The notes: generated by a model from the letters alone, not told the origin. A DNA stretch of 64,000 nt from Streptomyces sp. NBC_00708 (GCA_036226585.1 CP108997.1:1798001-1862000), one strand, 5' to 3'; positions 28,311 to 37,746 are shown, counted from the stretch's first letter. Program-made: numbers and translations.

Positions 28311-29029
28311 GAGCCGTACGCGCCCCGGTCCGGGCGGCCCGCCGGGAGTGGGGCCCGCTCTGCTCGGCCGTACGGGCGTCGCTCGCCGCCGAGGGTCTGC
28401 GGGCCGTGCCCCTGACCCTGGCCTCGGTGGCCCTGACGGCGCTGCTCCAGCTGGTGCAGAACCGGCCCTGGGGCTACGGCCCGGTGCAGACGCTCGGCGC
28501 GGTCCGGGCCGACGACCCGCTCGGAGTGGCCCTGCTGCGTACCCCGTTGTCGCTGTTCGTCCCCGCGCTGGACCTGCCGGTGTGGGGCGCGCTGGTGCAG
28601 ATGCTGGTGGTGTTCGGGGCGGCGGAGCTCTGCCTCGGCCGGGGGCGGACCCTGCTGATCGCGTACGCGGCGACGCTGGCCGGGACGATGTACGCGCGGA
28701 TCGCCGTCGCGGCCGGGCCGGAGGCGTTCCTCGGGCTGCCCGCCGCCGACGCACGCGTGGTGGACACCGGCCCGTCGGCGGCCGTCGTCGCCCTGGCGGT
28801 CTGCGTCTGCTGGGCGTACCGGGCCCGGCTCACCGGGGCGCTGGTGATCGTGGCGATGGTGGCCGAGACCGTGGCCGAGGACAATCTGGCGGGCCGGGAG
28901 CACCTGGCGGCTGTCGCGGCGGCCCTGGTGCTGTGCGCGGCGCCGGTGCGGCGCGGGCGGCGGCGCGGCGGTCAGGGCTGGGAGGGCGGGAGCGGGGCCC
29001 GGTCCGGTGCCCCGCCGATCAGGTCCTGA
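28307..29029 (+). CDS. Rhomboid-like integral membrane protein
   Basis: A 240-residue protein with five or six membrane helices, translationally coupled (ATGA) to the MprF-like gene. The segment VDTGPSAAVVALAV resembles the rhomboid GxS motif, and REHLAAVAAALVL resembles the helix with the second catalytic residue His, so a rhomboid-like protease is possible; the usual GxSG final Gly is replaced by Ala. The alternative is an inactive rhomboid-fold partner of the lipid transferase. Its 3' end overlaps the convergent HIHH membrane protein gene by 58 bases. Confidence 0.7.
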   Translation: MRAVRAPVRAARREWGPLCSAVRASLAAEGLRAVPLTLASVALTALLQLVQNRPWGYGPVQTLGAVRADDPLGVALLRTPLSLFVPALDLPVWGALVQMLVVFGAAELCLGRGRTLLIAYAATLAGTMYARIAVAAGPEAFLGLPAADARVVDTGPSAAVVALAVCVCWAYRARLTGALVIVAMVAETVAEDNLAGREHLAAVAAALVLCAAPVRRGRRRGGQGWEGGSGARSGAPPIRS

Positions 29030-29733
29030 AACTTCCGGCGCGGGCCGACCCAGCGGACGTCGTGGTGGTAGGCCCGCAGGACCGCGCGGGAGCGGGCCCG
29101 GTGGCGGTCGCGGTAGAACCGCTTGGCCCACATCGAGGTCGGCCGGGCCAGCCGTACGGCCCCGACCAGCGCCACGAACGGGATCAGTGTGCCGACCACC
29201 GCCATCCGTGCCTTGCCCTTGAACAGGGTGATCAGCACGAAGCAGAAGTTGATGACGACGGTGAGCACGGCCCCGAGCCGGCCCTGCTGCTGATCGTCGC
29301 TCAGGTCGTTCACGCCCAGCGGGGAGAACCCGCCGAGCACCAGCAGCACCAGGGCCGCCGTGAGCACGACGACCTCCACACTCTGGCGCCCCTCCTCGGT
29401 CCAGTACACGTCGTCCAGGTGCAGGATCAGGGCGAACTCGTCCAGCACCAGACCCGCGCCCACGCCGAAGACGACCGCGCAGACGGCCGCCGTCACGCCG
29501 TGCCTCCCGCTGCCCACCGCGCCGAAGCCGCCGACGACGCTGAGCACCACGCCGGGCACCACATGGTGGATGTGGACGCCGCCGGGCGTGATGTTGCGGA
29601 ACGGCCCCTTCCCGGCCCGGATCATCCGGGTGATGAACCGGGTGATCGCGAAGGTCAGCACAAAGGCGGTCAGGGCGAGGAGCAGGGGCAGCTTGCCCGG
29701 CTCGACGAAGTTCTGATCGAACCAGTGACCCAT
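28972..29733 (-). CDS. Uncharacterised membrane protein with HIHH motif
   Basis: A 253-residue protein with about six membrane helices, starting at ATG 29733 (MGHWFDQNFVEPGKLP) after GTGGGAG. Two conserved-looking polar motifs stand next to helices: GGVHIHHVVPG near residue 60 and DEFALILHLDDVYW near residue 105. His, Asp and Glu clusters of this kind could bind metal at the membrane face. A very basic C-terminal tail (RFYRDRHRARSRAV) follows. I do not recognise a characterised family. Its stop lies inside the rhomboid-like gene. Confidence 0.75.
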   Translation of the reverse strand: MGHWFDQNFVEPGKLPLLLALTAFVLTFAITRFITRMIRAGKGPFRNITPGGVHIHHVVPGVVLSVVGGFGAVGSGRHGVTAAVCAVVFGVGAGLVLDEFALILHLDDVYWTEEGRQSVEVVVLTAALVLLVLGGFSPLGVNDLSDDQQQGRLGAVLTVVINFCFVLITLFKGKARMAVVGTLIPFVALVGAVRLARPTSMWAKRFYRDRHRARSRAVLRAYHHDVRWVGPRRKFQDLIGGAPDRAPLPPSQP

Positions 29734-29820
29734 GCCACGCACTCCCACTCGTCCGCTTGTGCCCCGTTATGCGGCATTCGGACAATCTAGCGGCCGTCCC
29801 CACCGATTAGCCTGCGCGCC

Positions 29821-30600
29821 GTGACCTCCCTGAACAGCCACGGCGTTCGTTTCGCCTTCGGCACCCTGACCGTGCTCCCCGTCCGCGTGACCCGCTGGGA
29901 CCGGGATGCCGCCCGGTCCGGGATGCTGTGCGCGCCCCTGGCCGGGCTCGTCGTCGGGGTGCTCGCCGCCGTCCTCGGCAGCCTGCTGCTGTGGGGCGGT
30001 GCGGGCCCGCTGCTCGCCGCCGTCGCCTCCGCCGCGGTGCCCGCCGCTCTCACCCGGGGGCTCCACCTGGACGGTCTCGCGGACACCGCCGACGGCCTGG
30101 GCAGCGGCAAGCCGGCCGACGACGCGCTGCGCATCATGAAGCAGTCGGACATCGGCCCCTTCGGCGTGATCACCCTGCTCTTCGTCCTGCTGGCCCAGGT
30201 GGCGGTCCTCCAGCAGCTGTACGCGAGGGGCTGGGCGCACGGCGCGGTGGCGGCCGTCGTCTGCGCCCTCGTCGCCCGGCTCGCGCTGACCCTGGCATCC
30301 CGGTGCGGCGTCCCGGCCGCCCGGCCGGAGGGCCTGGGCGCGGCGGTCGCCGCCACGGTCCCGGTGGCCGGCGCGGCGGCGGTCGCGCTCGTGGTGGTGG
30401 CGGCCTGCGCGGGCGCGGGGGCGCTGTTCGGCGGGTACGGGGCGCTGCGCCACGCCCTCGCGGCGGTGGCCGGGGTGGTGGGGGCCGAACTGCTGCTGCG
30501 GCACTGCGTACGGCGGTTCGGCGGGGTCACCGGGGACGTGTTCGGGGCGCTGGCGGAGACGGCGGCGACGGTGACGCTGGTGGGCCTGGCGCTGGGCTGA
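29821..30600 (+). CDS. cobS: Adenosylcobinamide-GDP ribazoletransferase (cobalamin synthase)
   Basis: A 259-residue membrane enzyme that joins alpha-ribazole (from CobT) to adenosylcobinamide-GDP (from CobU). GTG 29821 is the start. The family motif LHLDGLADTADGLGSG is near residue 82, followed by MKQSDIGPFGV, and there are about six membrane helices. It lies with the other nucleotide-loop genes, separated from them by the MprF-like group. It converges on the GH114-like gene with only eight bases between stops. Confidence 0.95.
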   Translation: MTSLNSHGVRFAFGTLTVLPVRVTRWDRDAARSGMLCAPLAGLVVGVLAAVLGSLLLWGGAGPLLAAVASAAVPAALTRGLHLDGLADTADGLGSGKPADDALRIMKQSDIGPFGVITLLFVLLAQVAVLQQLYARGWAHGAVAAVVCALVARLALTLASRCGVPAARPEGLGAAVAATVPVAGAAAVALVVVAACAGAGALFGGYGALRHALAAVAGVVGAELLLRHCVRRFGGVTGDVFGALAETAATVTLVGLALG

Positions 30601-30608
30601 GGGGCCGG

Positions 30609-31466
30609 TCAGTCCTCGGCGCAGGTCTCGCGCCCGGCGCCGAGTGCGTACTCCTTGCGCAGTGAACTGAGCCCCAGCTTCCGGGACTGTGCGCAGAACT
30701 TCGCCGCCGGCAGCTCGTACTCCACGTGGAAGACCGCCTTGCCCGCCTCCACGAACGGGGTCAGCTCCTCGCACTCCTCGTACTGGGCGCACTGCTCGTT
30801 GACCGCGAAGTCGAAGTCCCCGACCAGCTCCGGGATCTGCGGCAGGTCGTTCTTCAGGCCGACGGACATGCCGTGGCGGTGCACCATACGGGCGATCAGG
30901 CGGTTGTAGCGCAGCTGGTCGGCGGCGGTCAGCGGGAAGCCGCTCCGGTTGCGGTAGCCGTCCATGTTGTCCGGCTCGACCGCGTCGAAGCCCTTCTTCG
31001 CGCACATCGCGATCCGGGTCTCCATCAGCGGCTCCAGGACCTCGGTGCGCCGGATGTCGAGCCAGCGCTCGCCCTTCCAGCCGTTGCCCTTCCCGAGCAC
31101 GGCGGTGGGGAAACGGGCCGCGTCCGGGCGGAAGTCCTCCCAGGCACCGGTGGACAGGTAGCAGATGACCTTGCGCCCTTCTCGGTGCAGCGCGGCGACC
31201 TGGGCCGCCGTCCGGTCGAAGCCGTCGATGTCGTACACCGGGGCGTCGACCGTCGTGTCGAGCTTCCCCGACAGCTGCCACTGCCAGTCCGTGCCCGGCT
31301 CCGGCTGCCAGCGCGCGGGCGAGGGCCGCGCGGAGGCGGACGCCTTCCCCGCCGGCGCCTGTTCATGCCCCGAGGAGCAGCCCGTCAGCGTCGTGAGCAC
31401 CATCAGTGCCGTGACGGCCAGGGCGCCGCGCGCCCCGCCCACCCGTGCGGCCGTCCGGTCGCGCAT
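30609..31466 (-). CDS. GH114-like (alpha-1,4-polygalactosaminidase-type) lipoprotein
   Basis: A 285-residue secreted lipoprotein; the signal ends at TLTGCSSG (Cys29). The mature part resembles the GH114/TM1410-like TIM-barrel family: YDIDGFDRTAAQ, RKVICYLSTGAWEDFRPD, MCAKKGFDAVEPDNMDGY and DFAVNEQC. The Asp/Glu residues in these strands are the likely acid catalysts. Family members cleave alpha-1,4-galactosaminogalactan-type polymers; the substrate in this organism is unknown. Confidence 0.88.
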   Translation of the reverse strand: MRDRTAARVGGARGALAVTALMVLTTLTGCSSGHEQAPAGKASASARPSPARWQPEPGTDWQWQLSGKLDTTVDAPVYDIDGFDRTAAQVAALHREGRKVICYLSTGAWEDFRPDAARFPTAVLGKGNGWKGERWLDIRRTEVLEPLMETRIAMCAKKGFDAVEPDNMDGYRNRSGFPLTAADQLRYNRLIARMVHRHGMSVGLKNDLPQIPELVGDFDFAVNEQCAQYEECEELTPFVEAGKAVFHVEYELPAAKFCAQSRKLGLSSLRKEYALGAGRETCAED

Positions 31467-31713
31467 CGTTCCCCCATGTCCACCGGAGCCCGCCGACGCC
31501 GGTGCGCCCGGGATCCGTTCCGCCGGGACGATCTTCCCGGGAGCACCACCGTACGACGGCCGCAGACCGCCTACGGCCCGCCGCCGTGATCGGGCAGCAA
31601 AGGCGCGCGTAGGCTCATTCCCGGCGCATCGCGGCGGCGTCTACGATGCGCCGGGCACGGTCGGCCCACCCCTCGATCGGAAAAGAACTCAACGGAAGCG
31701 AGATTTCACCACC

Positions 31714-33267
31714 GTGACTGCTCTCACTCTCAGCACTGCCGGTGCGGCGACGCTGCGCGCCGACGCCCTCGTCGTGGGCGTCGCCAAGGGCGCTGGATCC
31801 AAGTCCGGGGACCTCGTCCTCGCACCGGGCGCCGAGGCCGTGGACAAGGCGTTCGGCGGGAAGCTCGCCGCCGTCCTGGCGACCCTGGGCGCCTCGGGTG
31901 CCGAGGGCGAGCTGACGAAGGTCCCCGCGCCCGAGGGTCTGAAGACCCCGGTCGTCATCGCGGCCGGCCTCGGTGCGGCCCCCGAGAAGGACGGCTCGTA
32001 CGACGCCGAGGCGCTGCGCCGGGCCGCCGGTGCGGCCGCCCGCTCGCTGACCGGCTCCAAGAAGGCCGGCTTCGCGCTGCCCATCGCCTCCGTCGAGGAC
32101 GCCGAGGCCATCGCGGAGGGCGCGCTGCTCGGCGCGTACGCCTTCACCGCCTACCAGGCCGGCGAGAACAAGCTCGCCCCCAAGGGCGCCAAGGCCGGCG
32201 GTGCCAAGCAGGCGCTGGCCGAGGTCGCCGTGCTCGGCGCCAAGCCGCGCGACAAGGCGTTCAAGGCCGCCGCGGAGCGCGCGATCGCCCTCGCCGAGGA
32301 GATCAACCGCGCCCGCGACCTGGTCAACACCCCGCCGAACGACCTGTACCCCGAGTCCTTCGCCGCCGTGGCCACCGCCGCCGGCAAGGAGCACGGCATC
32401 AAGGTGCAGGTGTTCGACGAGAAGGCGCTCGTCAAGGGCGGCTTCGGCGGCATCCTGGGCGTCGGCCAGGGCGCGGCCCGCGGCCCGCGCCTGGTGAAGC
32501 TCGCCTACACGCACCCGAAGGCGGAGAAGACCCTGGCCCTCGTGGGCAAGGGCATCACCTACGACTCGGGCGGCATCTCGCTGAAGCCGGCCGGCCACAA
32601 CGAGACGATGAAGTGCGACATGGCCGGCGCCGCCGCCGTGTTCGCGACCGTCGTCGCGGCCGCCCGCATCGGCCTGCGCGTCAACGTCACCGGCTGGCTG
32701 GCGCTCGCCGAGAACATGCCGTCGGGCACCGCCACCCGCCCCGGTGACGTCCTGCGCATGTACAGCGGCAAGACCGTCGAGGTCCTCAACACCGACGCCG
32801 AGGGCCGGCTCGTCCTCGCCGACGCGCTGACCCGCGCCTCGGAGGAGAACCCGGACGCGATCGTCGACGTGGCGACCCTGACCGGCGCGATGGTGCTGGC
32901 CCTGGGCAACCGGACCTTCGGCATCATGTCCAACGACGACGCCTTCCGTACCTCGATCCACGAGATCGCGGAGGAGGTCGGCGAGGCGTCCTGGCCGATG
33001 CCGCTCCCGGCCGACCTGCGCAAGGGCATGGACTCCCCGACCGCCGACATCGCCAACATGGGCGAGCGGATGGGCGGCGGCCTGGTGGCCGGTCTGTTCC
33101 TGAAGGAGTTCGTGGGCGAGGGCATCGCCTGGGCGCACCTGGACATCGCGGGCCCGGCCTTCCATGAGGGCGCGCCGTACGGCTACACGCCCAAGGGCGG
33201 CACCGGCTCCGCGGTCCGCACGCTGGTGAAGCTGGCGGAGCGCACCGCCGCCGGCGACCTCGGCTGA
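31714..33267 (+). CDS. pepA: Leucyl aminopeptidase (M17)
   Basis: A 517-residue cytosolic aminopeptidase starting at GTG 31714 (VTALTLSTAGAATLRAD). The N-terminal domain (to about 170) is Ala/Lys-rich. The catalytic domain contains the metal-binding GKGITYDSGGISLKP and the M17 signature NTDAEGRLVLADAL. It needs two divalent metal ions and assembles as a hexamer in characterised relatives. A hairpin terminator follows, so it is separate from lpd. Confidence 0.96.
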   Translation: MTALTLSTAGAATLRADALVVGVAKGAGSKSGDLVLAPGAEAVDKAFGGKLAAVLATLGASGAEGELTKVPAPEGLKTPVVIAAGLGAAPEKDGSYDAEALRRAAGAAARSLTGSKKAGFALPIASVEDAEAIAEGALLGAYAFTAYQAGENKLAPKGAKAGGAKQALAEVAVLGAKPRDKAFKAAAERAIALAEEINRARDLVNTPPNDLYPESFAAVATAAGKEHGIKVQVFDEKALVKGGFGGILGVGQGAARGPRLVKLAYTHPKAEKTLALVGKGITYDSGGISLKPAGHNETMKCDMAGAAAVFATVVAAARIGLRVNVTGWLALAENMPSGTATRPGDVLRMYSGKTVEVLNTDAEGRLVLADALTRASEENPDAIVDVATLTGAMVLALGNRTFGIMSNDDAFRTSIHEIAEEVGEASWPMPLPADLRKGMDSPTADIANMGERMGGGLVAGLFLKEFVGEGIAWAHLDIAGPAFHEGAPYGYTPKGGTGSAVRTLVKLAERTAAGDLG

Positions 33268-33585
33268 GTCAGCGCCTGCGATACGGCCCCGGGCATACGT
33301 CCGGGGCCGTATGTGTTGCCCCCACGGCACCGGGACCGGGACGGTTTCGCTCTCGACGAAATCCCCTGTTCCCTACGCAGCGGTAATCCACCGGGACGGA
33401 CGATGATCCGTCCCGGACACGGGCCCCGCGTCCCGCCCACCGTCAACAAGTGCGAAGATGGGTTCTCGGCAGGACAGGGCCCCCACCACAGGGCCGAAGA
33501 CAAAGCGGCCGCACACCAGCCGACCGGCCGGTACCACCCCGAGGACGGGGCCCGGCGTACGGCGCACATGCATGGAGGACGTGAC
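33268..33585. other. 318-base intergenic region pepA-lpd
   Basis: It holds the pepA terminator hairpin at its left end. The rest has no convincing coding frame. A moderately AT-rich patch around 33441-33470 could contain the lpd promoter, but no clear -35/-10 pair stands out. A GGAGG ribosome site lies at 33574-33578. Confidence 0.6.
33281..33312 (+). terminator. Hairpin terminator after pepA
   Basis: 12-base perfect arms (33281-33292, 33301-33312) around an 8-base loop, 13 bases after the pepA stop. Confidence 0.65.
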
Positions 33586-34974
33586 GTGGCGAACGACGCC
33601 AGCACCGTTTTCGACCTAGTGATCCTCGGCGGTGGCAGCGGCGGGTACGCCGCGGCCCTGCGCGGAGCGCAGCTGGGCCTGGACGTCGCTCTGATCGAGA
33701 AGGGCAAGGTCGGCGGCACCTGCCTGCACAACGGCTGCATTCCCACGAAGGCCCTGCTGCACGCCGGCGAGATCGCGGACCAGGCCCGCGAGGCCGGCCA
33801 GTTCGGCGTCAAGGCCACCTTCGAGGGCATCGACATGGCGGCCGTCCACAAGTACAAGGACGACGTGATCTCCGGCCTGTACAAGGGCCTCCAGGGTCTC
33901 GTCGCCTCCCGCAAGGTGCACTACATCGAGGGTGAGGGCCGGCTCTCGTCGCCCACCTCGGTGGACGTGAACGGCCAGCGCATCCAGGGCCGCCACGTGC
34001 TCCTGGCGACCGGCTCCGTGCCGAAGTCGCTTCCGGGCCTGGAGATCGACGGCAACCGCATCATCTCCTCGGACCACGCGCTGAAGCTGGACCGCGTCCC
34101 GAAGTCCGCGATCGTGCTGGGCGGCGGCGTCATCGGCGTCGAGTTCGCCTCGGCGTGGACCTCCTTCGGTACCGACGTGACGATCATCGAGGGCCTGAAG
34201 CACCTCGTCCCGGTCGAGGACGAGAACAGCTCGAAGCTTCTTGAGCGCGCGTTCCGCAAGCGCGGCATCAAGTTCAACCTCGGCACGTTCTTCCAGAGCG
34301 CCGAGTACACGCAGGACGGCGTCCGCGTGACCCTCGCCGACGGCAAGACCTTCGAGGCGGAGGTGCTGCTGGTCGCGATCGGCCGCGGCCCGGTCTCGCA
34401 GGGCCTGGGCTACGAGGAGGCCGGGGTCGCCATGGACCGCGGCTACGTCCTGGTCGACGAGTACATGCGGACCAACGTGCCGACGATCTCGGCCGTGGGC
34501 GACCTGGTCCCGACGCTGCAGCTGGCACACGTCGGCTTCGCCGAGGGCATCCTCGTCGCGGAGCGGCTGGCCGGTCTGCAGACCGTCCCCGTCGACTACG
34601 ACGGTGTTCCCCGGGTGACGTACTGCCACCCCGAGGTCGCCTCCGTCGGCATCACCGAGGCCAAGGCCAAGGAGCTCTACGGCGCGGACAAGGTCGTCGC
34701 GCTGAAGTACAACCTCGCGGGCAACGGCAAGAGCAAGATCCTCAAGACCGCGGGCGAGATCAAGCTCGTCCAGGTCAAGGACGGTGCCGTGGTCGGCGTC
34801 CACATGGTCGGTGACCGTATGGGCGAGCAGGTCGGCGAAGCCCAGCTGATCTACAACTGGGAGGCGCTGCCGGCCGAGGTCGCCCAGCTCATCCACGCCC
34901 ACCCGACCCAGAGCGAGGCGCTCGGCGAGGCCCACCTGGCCCTGGCCGGCAAGCCCCTGCACTCCCACGACTGA
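33586..34974 (+). CDS. lpdA: Dihydrolipoyl dehydrogenase (E3)
   Basis: A 462-residue FAD enzyme that reoxidises dihydrolipoyl groups of 2-oxoacid dehydrogenases. Start GTG 33586 has GGAGG seven bases upstream. Motifs: FAD-binding VILGGGSGGYAAAL, redox disulfide GGTCLHNGC (Cys46/Cys51), NAD-binding VLGGGVIGVEFAS and the C-terminal HAHPTQSEAL with the active-site His. It is 60 bases upstream of sucB and is probably co-transcribed with it. Confidence 0.97.
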   Translation: MANDASTVFDLVILGGGSGGYAAALRGAQLGLDVALIEKGKVGGTCLHNGCIPTKALLHAGEIADQAREAGQFGVKATFEGIDMAAVHKYKDDVISGLYKGLQGLVASRKVHYIEGEGRLSSPTSVDVNGQRIQGRHVLLATGSVPKSLPGLEIDGNRIISSDHALKLDRVPKSAIVLGGGVIGVEFASAWTSFGTDVTIIEGLKHLVPVEDENSSKLLERAFRKRGIKFNLGTFFQSAEYTQDGVRVTLADGKTFEAEVLLVAIGRGPVSQGLGYEEAGVAMDRGYVLVDEYMRTNVPTISAVGDLVPTLQLAHVGFAEGILVAERLAGLQTVPVDYDGVPRVTYCHPEVASVGITEAKAKELYGADKVVALKYNLAGNGKSKILKTAGEIKLVQVKDGAVVGVHMVGDRMGEQVGEAQLIYNWEALPAEVAQLIHAHPTQSEALGEAHLALAGKPLHSHD

Positions 34975-35034
34975 TCAGTCGACCGGGCGCGACGACCGAC
35001 CACTTCCGCATTTTCGTTAGGAGCAACTGAAACC

Positions 35035-36837
35035 ATGTCGGTTTCCGTAACCCTTCCGGCGCTCGGCGAGAGCGTCACCGAGGGCACTGTCACCCGCTGG
35101 CTGAAGGCCGAGGGCGAGCGCGTCGAGGCCGACGAGCCGCTGCTCGAGGTCTCGACCGACAAGGTCGACACCGAGATCCCGGCCCCCGCCTCCGGCATCC
35201 TGTCGTCCATCAAGGTCGCCGAGGACGAGACCGTCGAGGTCGGCGCCGAGCTGGCCGTCATCGACGACGGCTCGGGCGCCCCGGCGGCCGAGTCCGCCCC
35301 GGCCGCCGAGCCGGCCGCGGCTCCCGCCCCGGCCGCTTCCGAGGCCCCGGCCGCCCCGTCGACCGAGACGCAGGCCCCGGCCCAGGCGCCGAGCGCCGAG
35401 GCCACCACCGGTGCGTCCTCCGCCTCCGGCACCGACGTCACCCTTCCGGCGCTCGGCGAGAGCGTCACCGAGGGCACCGTCACCCGCTGGCTGAAGGAGG
35501 TCGGCGAGGAGGTCGCGGAGGACGAGCCGCTGCTCGAGGTCTCCACGGACAAGGTCGACACCGAGATCCCCGCCCCGGTCGCCGGTGTGCTGCTGGAGAT
35601 CGTGGTCGGCGAGGACGAGACCGCCGAGGTCGGCGCCAAGCTCGCCGTCATCGGTGCGCCCGGCGCCGCCCCGGCCCAGGCCCAGGCTCCCGCCGCCCCC
35701 GCGCCGGCTCCCGCCGCCCCGGCACCGGCCCCGGCCGCCGCCCCGGCTCCGGCTCCGGCTCCGGCCGCCGCCCCGGCTCCCGCGCCCGCCCCGGCACCGG
35801 CTCCGGCGGCTCCCGCCCCGGCTCCGGCACCCGCCGCCGCCCCGGCTCCCGCGCCGGCCGCCCCGGCGCAGGCTCCGGCCGCCGCCCCGGCCGCGACCTC
35901 CGGTGACGACGGCGCGTACGTCACGCCGCTGGTCCGCAAGCTCGCCGCCGAGAACGGCGTCGACCTGGGCTCGGTCAAGGGCACCGGCGTCGGTGGCCGT
36001 ATCCGCAAGCAGGATGTCGTCGCCGCAGCGGAGGCCGCCAAGGCCGCTGCCGCCGCCCCGGCGCCCGCCGCTCCGGCCGCCTCCTCCAAGGCCGCGCCGA
36101 AGCTGGAGGCCTCCCCGCTGCGCGGTCAGACGGTCAAGATGACCCGCATGCGCAAGGTCATCGGCGACAACATGATGAAGGCGCTGCACTCGCAGGCCCA
36201 GCTGACCTCGGTCGTCGAGGTCGACGTCACCAAGCTGATGAAGCTGCGCGCCAAGGCGAAGGACGGCTTCGCGGCCCGCGAGGGCGTCAAGCTCTCCCCG
36301 ATGCCGTTCTACGTGAAGGCCGCCGCCCAGGCGCTGAAGGCCCACCCGGTCATCAACGCCCGGATCAACGAGGACGAAGGCACCATCACGTACTTCGACT
36401 CGGAGAACATCGGCATCGCCGTGGACGCCGAGAAGGGCCTGATGACCCCGGTCATCAAGGGCGCGGGCGACCTCAACATCGCCGGTATCTCGAAGAAGAC
36501 CGCCGAGCTGGCCGGCAAGGCCCGCGGTGGCGGCCTGACGCCGGACGACATGTCCGGTGCCACCTTCACCATCAGCAACACCGGCTCGCGCGGCGCGCTG
36601 TTCGACACCGTCATCGTGCCGCCGAACCAGGCAGCCATCCTGGGCATCGGCGCCACCGTGAAGCGTCCCGCGGTCATCGAGACCGAGGAGGGCACCGTCA
36701 TCGGCGTCCGCGACATGACGTACCTGTCGCTCTCCTACGACCACCGTCTGGTGGACGGCGCGGACGCCGCCCGCTACCTGACCGCGGTCAAGGCGATCCT
36801 GGAGGCCGGCGAGTTCGAGGTCGAGCTCGGCCTGTAA
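35035..36837 (+). CDS. sucB: 2-oxoglutarate dehydrogenase E2 (dihydrolipoyl succinyltransferase) with two lipoyl domains
   Basis: A 600-residue E2 component. Residues 2-77 and 132-207 are two near-identical lipoyl domains, with lipoylated Lys43 and Lys173 in [15 protein letters not shown] long Ala/Pro linker (about 210-290) leads to a peripheral E3-binding domain ([20 protein letters not shown], about 297-330) and the acyltransferase core (about 360-600) with [10 protein letters not shown], catalytic His570 and Asp574. It may serve the oxoglutarate and/or the pyruvate complex, because actinobacteria can share E2. LipA and LipB, encoded about 11 kb away, supply its cofactor. Confidence 0.95.
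   Translation: MSVSVTLPALGESVTEGTVTRWLKAEGERVEADEPLLEVSTDKVDTEIPAPASGILSSIKVAEDETVEVGAELAVIDDGSGAPAAESAPAAEPAAAPAPAASEAPAAPSTETQAPAQAPSAEATTGASSASGTDVTLPALGESVTEGTVTRWLKEVGEEVAEDEPLLEVSTDKVDTEIPAPVAGVLLEIVVGEDETAEVGAKLAVIGAPGAAPAQAQAPAAPAPAPAAPAPAPAAAPAPAPAPAAAPAPAPAPAPAPAAPAPAPAPAAAPAPAPAAPAQAPAAAPAATSGDDGAYVTPLVRKLAAENGVDLGSVKGTGVGGRIRKQDVVAAAEAAKAAAAAPAPAAPAASSKAAPKLEASPLRGQTVKMTRMRKVIGDNMMKALHSQAQLTSVVEVDVTKLMKLRAKAKDGFAAREGVKLSPMPFYVKAAAQALKAHPVINARINEDEGTITYFDSENIGIAVDAEKGLMTPVIKGAGDLNIAGISKKTAELAGKARGGGLTPDDMSGATFTISNTGSRGALFDTVIVPPNQAAILGIGATVKRPAVIETEEGTVIGVRDMTYLSLSYDHRLVDGADAARYLTAVKAILEAGEFEVELGL
35050..35497 (+). repeat. Internal direct repeat in sucB (lipoyl-domain duplication)
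   Basis: Bases 35050-35107 recur at 35440-35497 with a single difference, and further stretches match at the same 390-base offset (130 codons). The two lipoyl-domain segments have therefore duplicated recently or been homogenised. Confidence 0.85.
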
Positions 36838-36850
36838 CCAGCCTCACGAT

Positions 36851-36889
36851 CGGCGCCCCCGTCCGGAACACTCCCGGGCGGGGGCGCCG
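36851..36889 (+). terminator. Hairpin terminator after sucB
   Basis: 11-base perfect arms (36851-36861, 36879-36889) 14 bases after the sucB stop. Confidence 0.6.
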
Positions 36890-36895
36890 CCGTAT

Positions 36896-36905
36896 TGTCT
36901 AGACA
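36896..36905. promoter_or_regulatory. TGTCTAGACA palindrome upstream of the GntR gene
   Basis: A perfect 10-base palindrome, 62 bases before the GntR start codon and next to a -10-like TATTGT. FadR-subfamily GntR proteins bind short GT-N-AC palindromes, so this is a candidate autoregulatory operator. Confidence 0.45.
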
Positions 36906-36967
36906 CCACCGGTCGCCCCGGTCACCATGCCGGTGCAGGCGTACCGGTCTGTCCGAAGGAGCCCGTC

Positions 36968-37591
36968 ATGACCCCGCCCGTCGTCCACTCGCTGCGCGAA
37001 CAGATCCGCGAGCACATCGTGGAGGGGATCGTCAGCGGGCGCTGGAAGCCGGGCGAGCGGATCGTGGAGCGGCGCATCGCCACCGAGCTGGAGGTCAGCC
37101 AGACGCCCGTGCGCGAGGCGCTGCGGGAGCTGGAGACGCTGCGGCTGATCGAGTCGGCGCCCAACAAGGGCGTCCGGGTCCGCAACCTCACCGCCGCCGA
37201 CCTGGAGGAGAGCTACCCGGTACGGGCGGGTCTGGAGCAGATCGCGGCCGAGCTGGCGGCCCCCGCGCTCGGCGAGGACTGCTCGCTGCTGGCGCCGCAC
37301 GTGGCGGCGCTGTACGAGGCGGACCGGCTGGCGGACGGCGAGGCCCAGGTCCGGCACACGGTCGGTTTCCACCGCGAGCTGGTGCGGGCGGCGGGCAACG
37401 CGGTGCTGCTGCACACCTGGGAGGGGCTGGGCATCGAGGTGTTCACGGCGCTGTCGATCCGCTGGCTGGGGACGGTGCAGAAGTCGTACGCCGAGGAGCA
37501 CGAGGCGCTCATCGACGCCTTCCTCCGCAAGGATCCGGACATAGGGACCCTGGTCAAGGCGCACGTGCTGGGCTGCGCGCCGCGCGCCTGA
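36968..37591 (+). CDS. GntR-family regulator (FCD/FadR subfamily)
   Basis: A 207-residue transcription factor. The winged helix (residues 5-75) includes SLREQIREHIVEGIVSGRWKPGE and SQTPVREALRELETL. The all-helical FCD ligand domain follows (about 85-200), with His residues (HTVGFHRELV) suited to metal-assisted carboxylate binding. It lies between sucB and aceE, so control of aceE and a ligand such as a 2-oxoacid are reasonable inferences, not shown by the sequence. A strong terminator follows. Confidence 0.93.
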   Translation: MTPPVVHSLREQIREHIVEGIVSGRWKPGERIVERRIATELEVSQTPVREALRELETLRLIESAPNKGVRVRNLTAADLEESYPVRAGLEQIAAELAAPALGEDCSLLAPHVAALYEADRLADGEAQVRHTVGFHRELVRAAGNAVLLHTWEGLGIEVFTALSIRWLGTVQKSYAEEHEALIDAFLRKDPDIGTLVKAHVLGCAPRA

Positions 37592-37623
37592 AGGCGCACC
37601 TGAGCGGCTGTGCATCTGTCGTG

Positions 37624-37655
37624 AGGGGCGCTCGCCTGTGCAGGCGAGCGCCCCT
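37624..37655 (+). terminator. Rho-independent-like terminator after the GntR gene
   Basis: 15-base perfect arms (37624-37638, 37641-37655) ending in CCCCTTTTGTG. This is the window's closest match to a classical hairpin plus T-tract. Confidence 0.82.
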
Positions 37656-37746
37656 TTTGTGTAGGTAAATCCCGTCACTCGGTGCCCCATTTCATGGCAC
37701 CGCATGCCACTTTCTTCATATCGAGAAGTTTTGCCGTTCATCCTTT

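Noticed and set aside
23979..30600. A single continuous cobalamin operon
   Set aside because: CobU, CobT and CobS are separated by the MprF-like, rhomboid-like and an oppositely oriented gene.
35700..35890. Ala/Pro-coding repeat as a separate repeat element
   Set aside because: It is the in-frame flexible linker of SucB and not an independent repeat.
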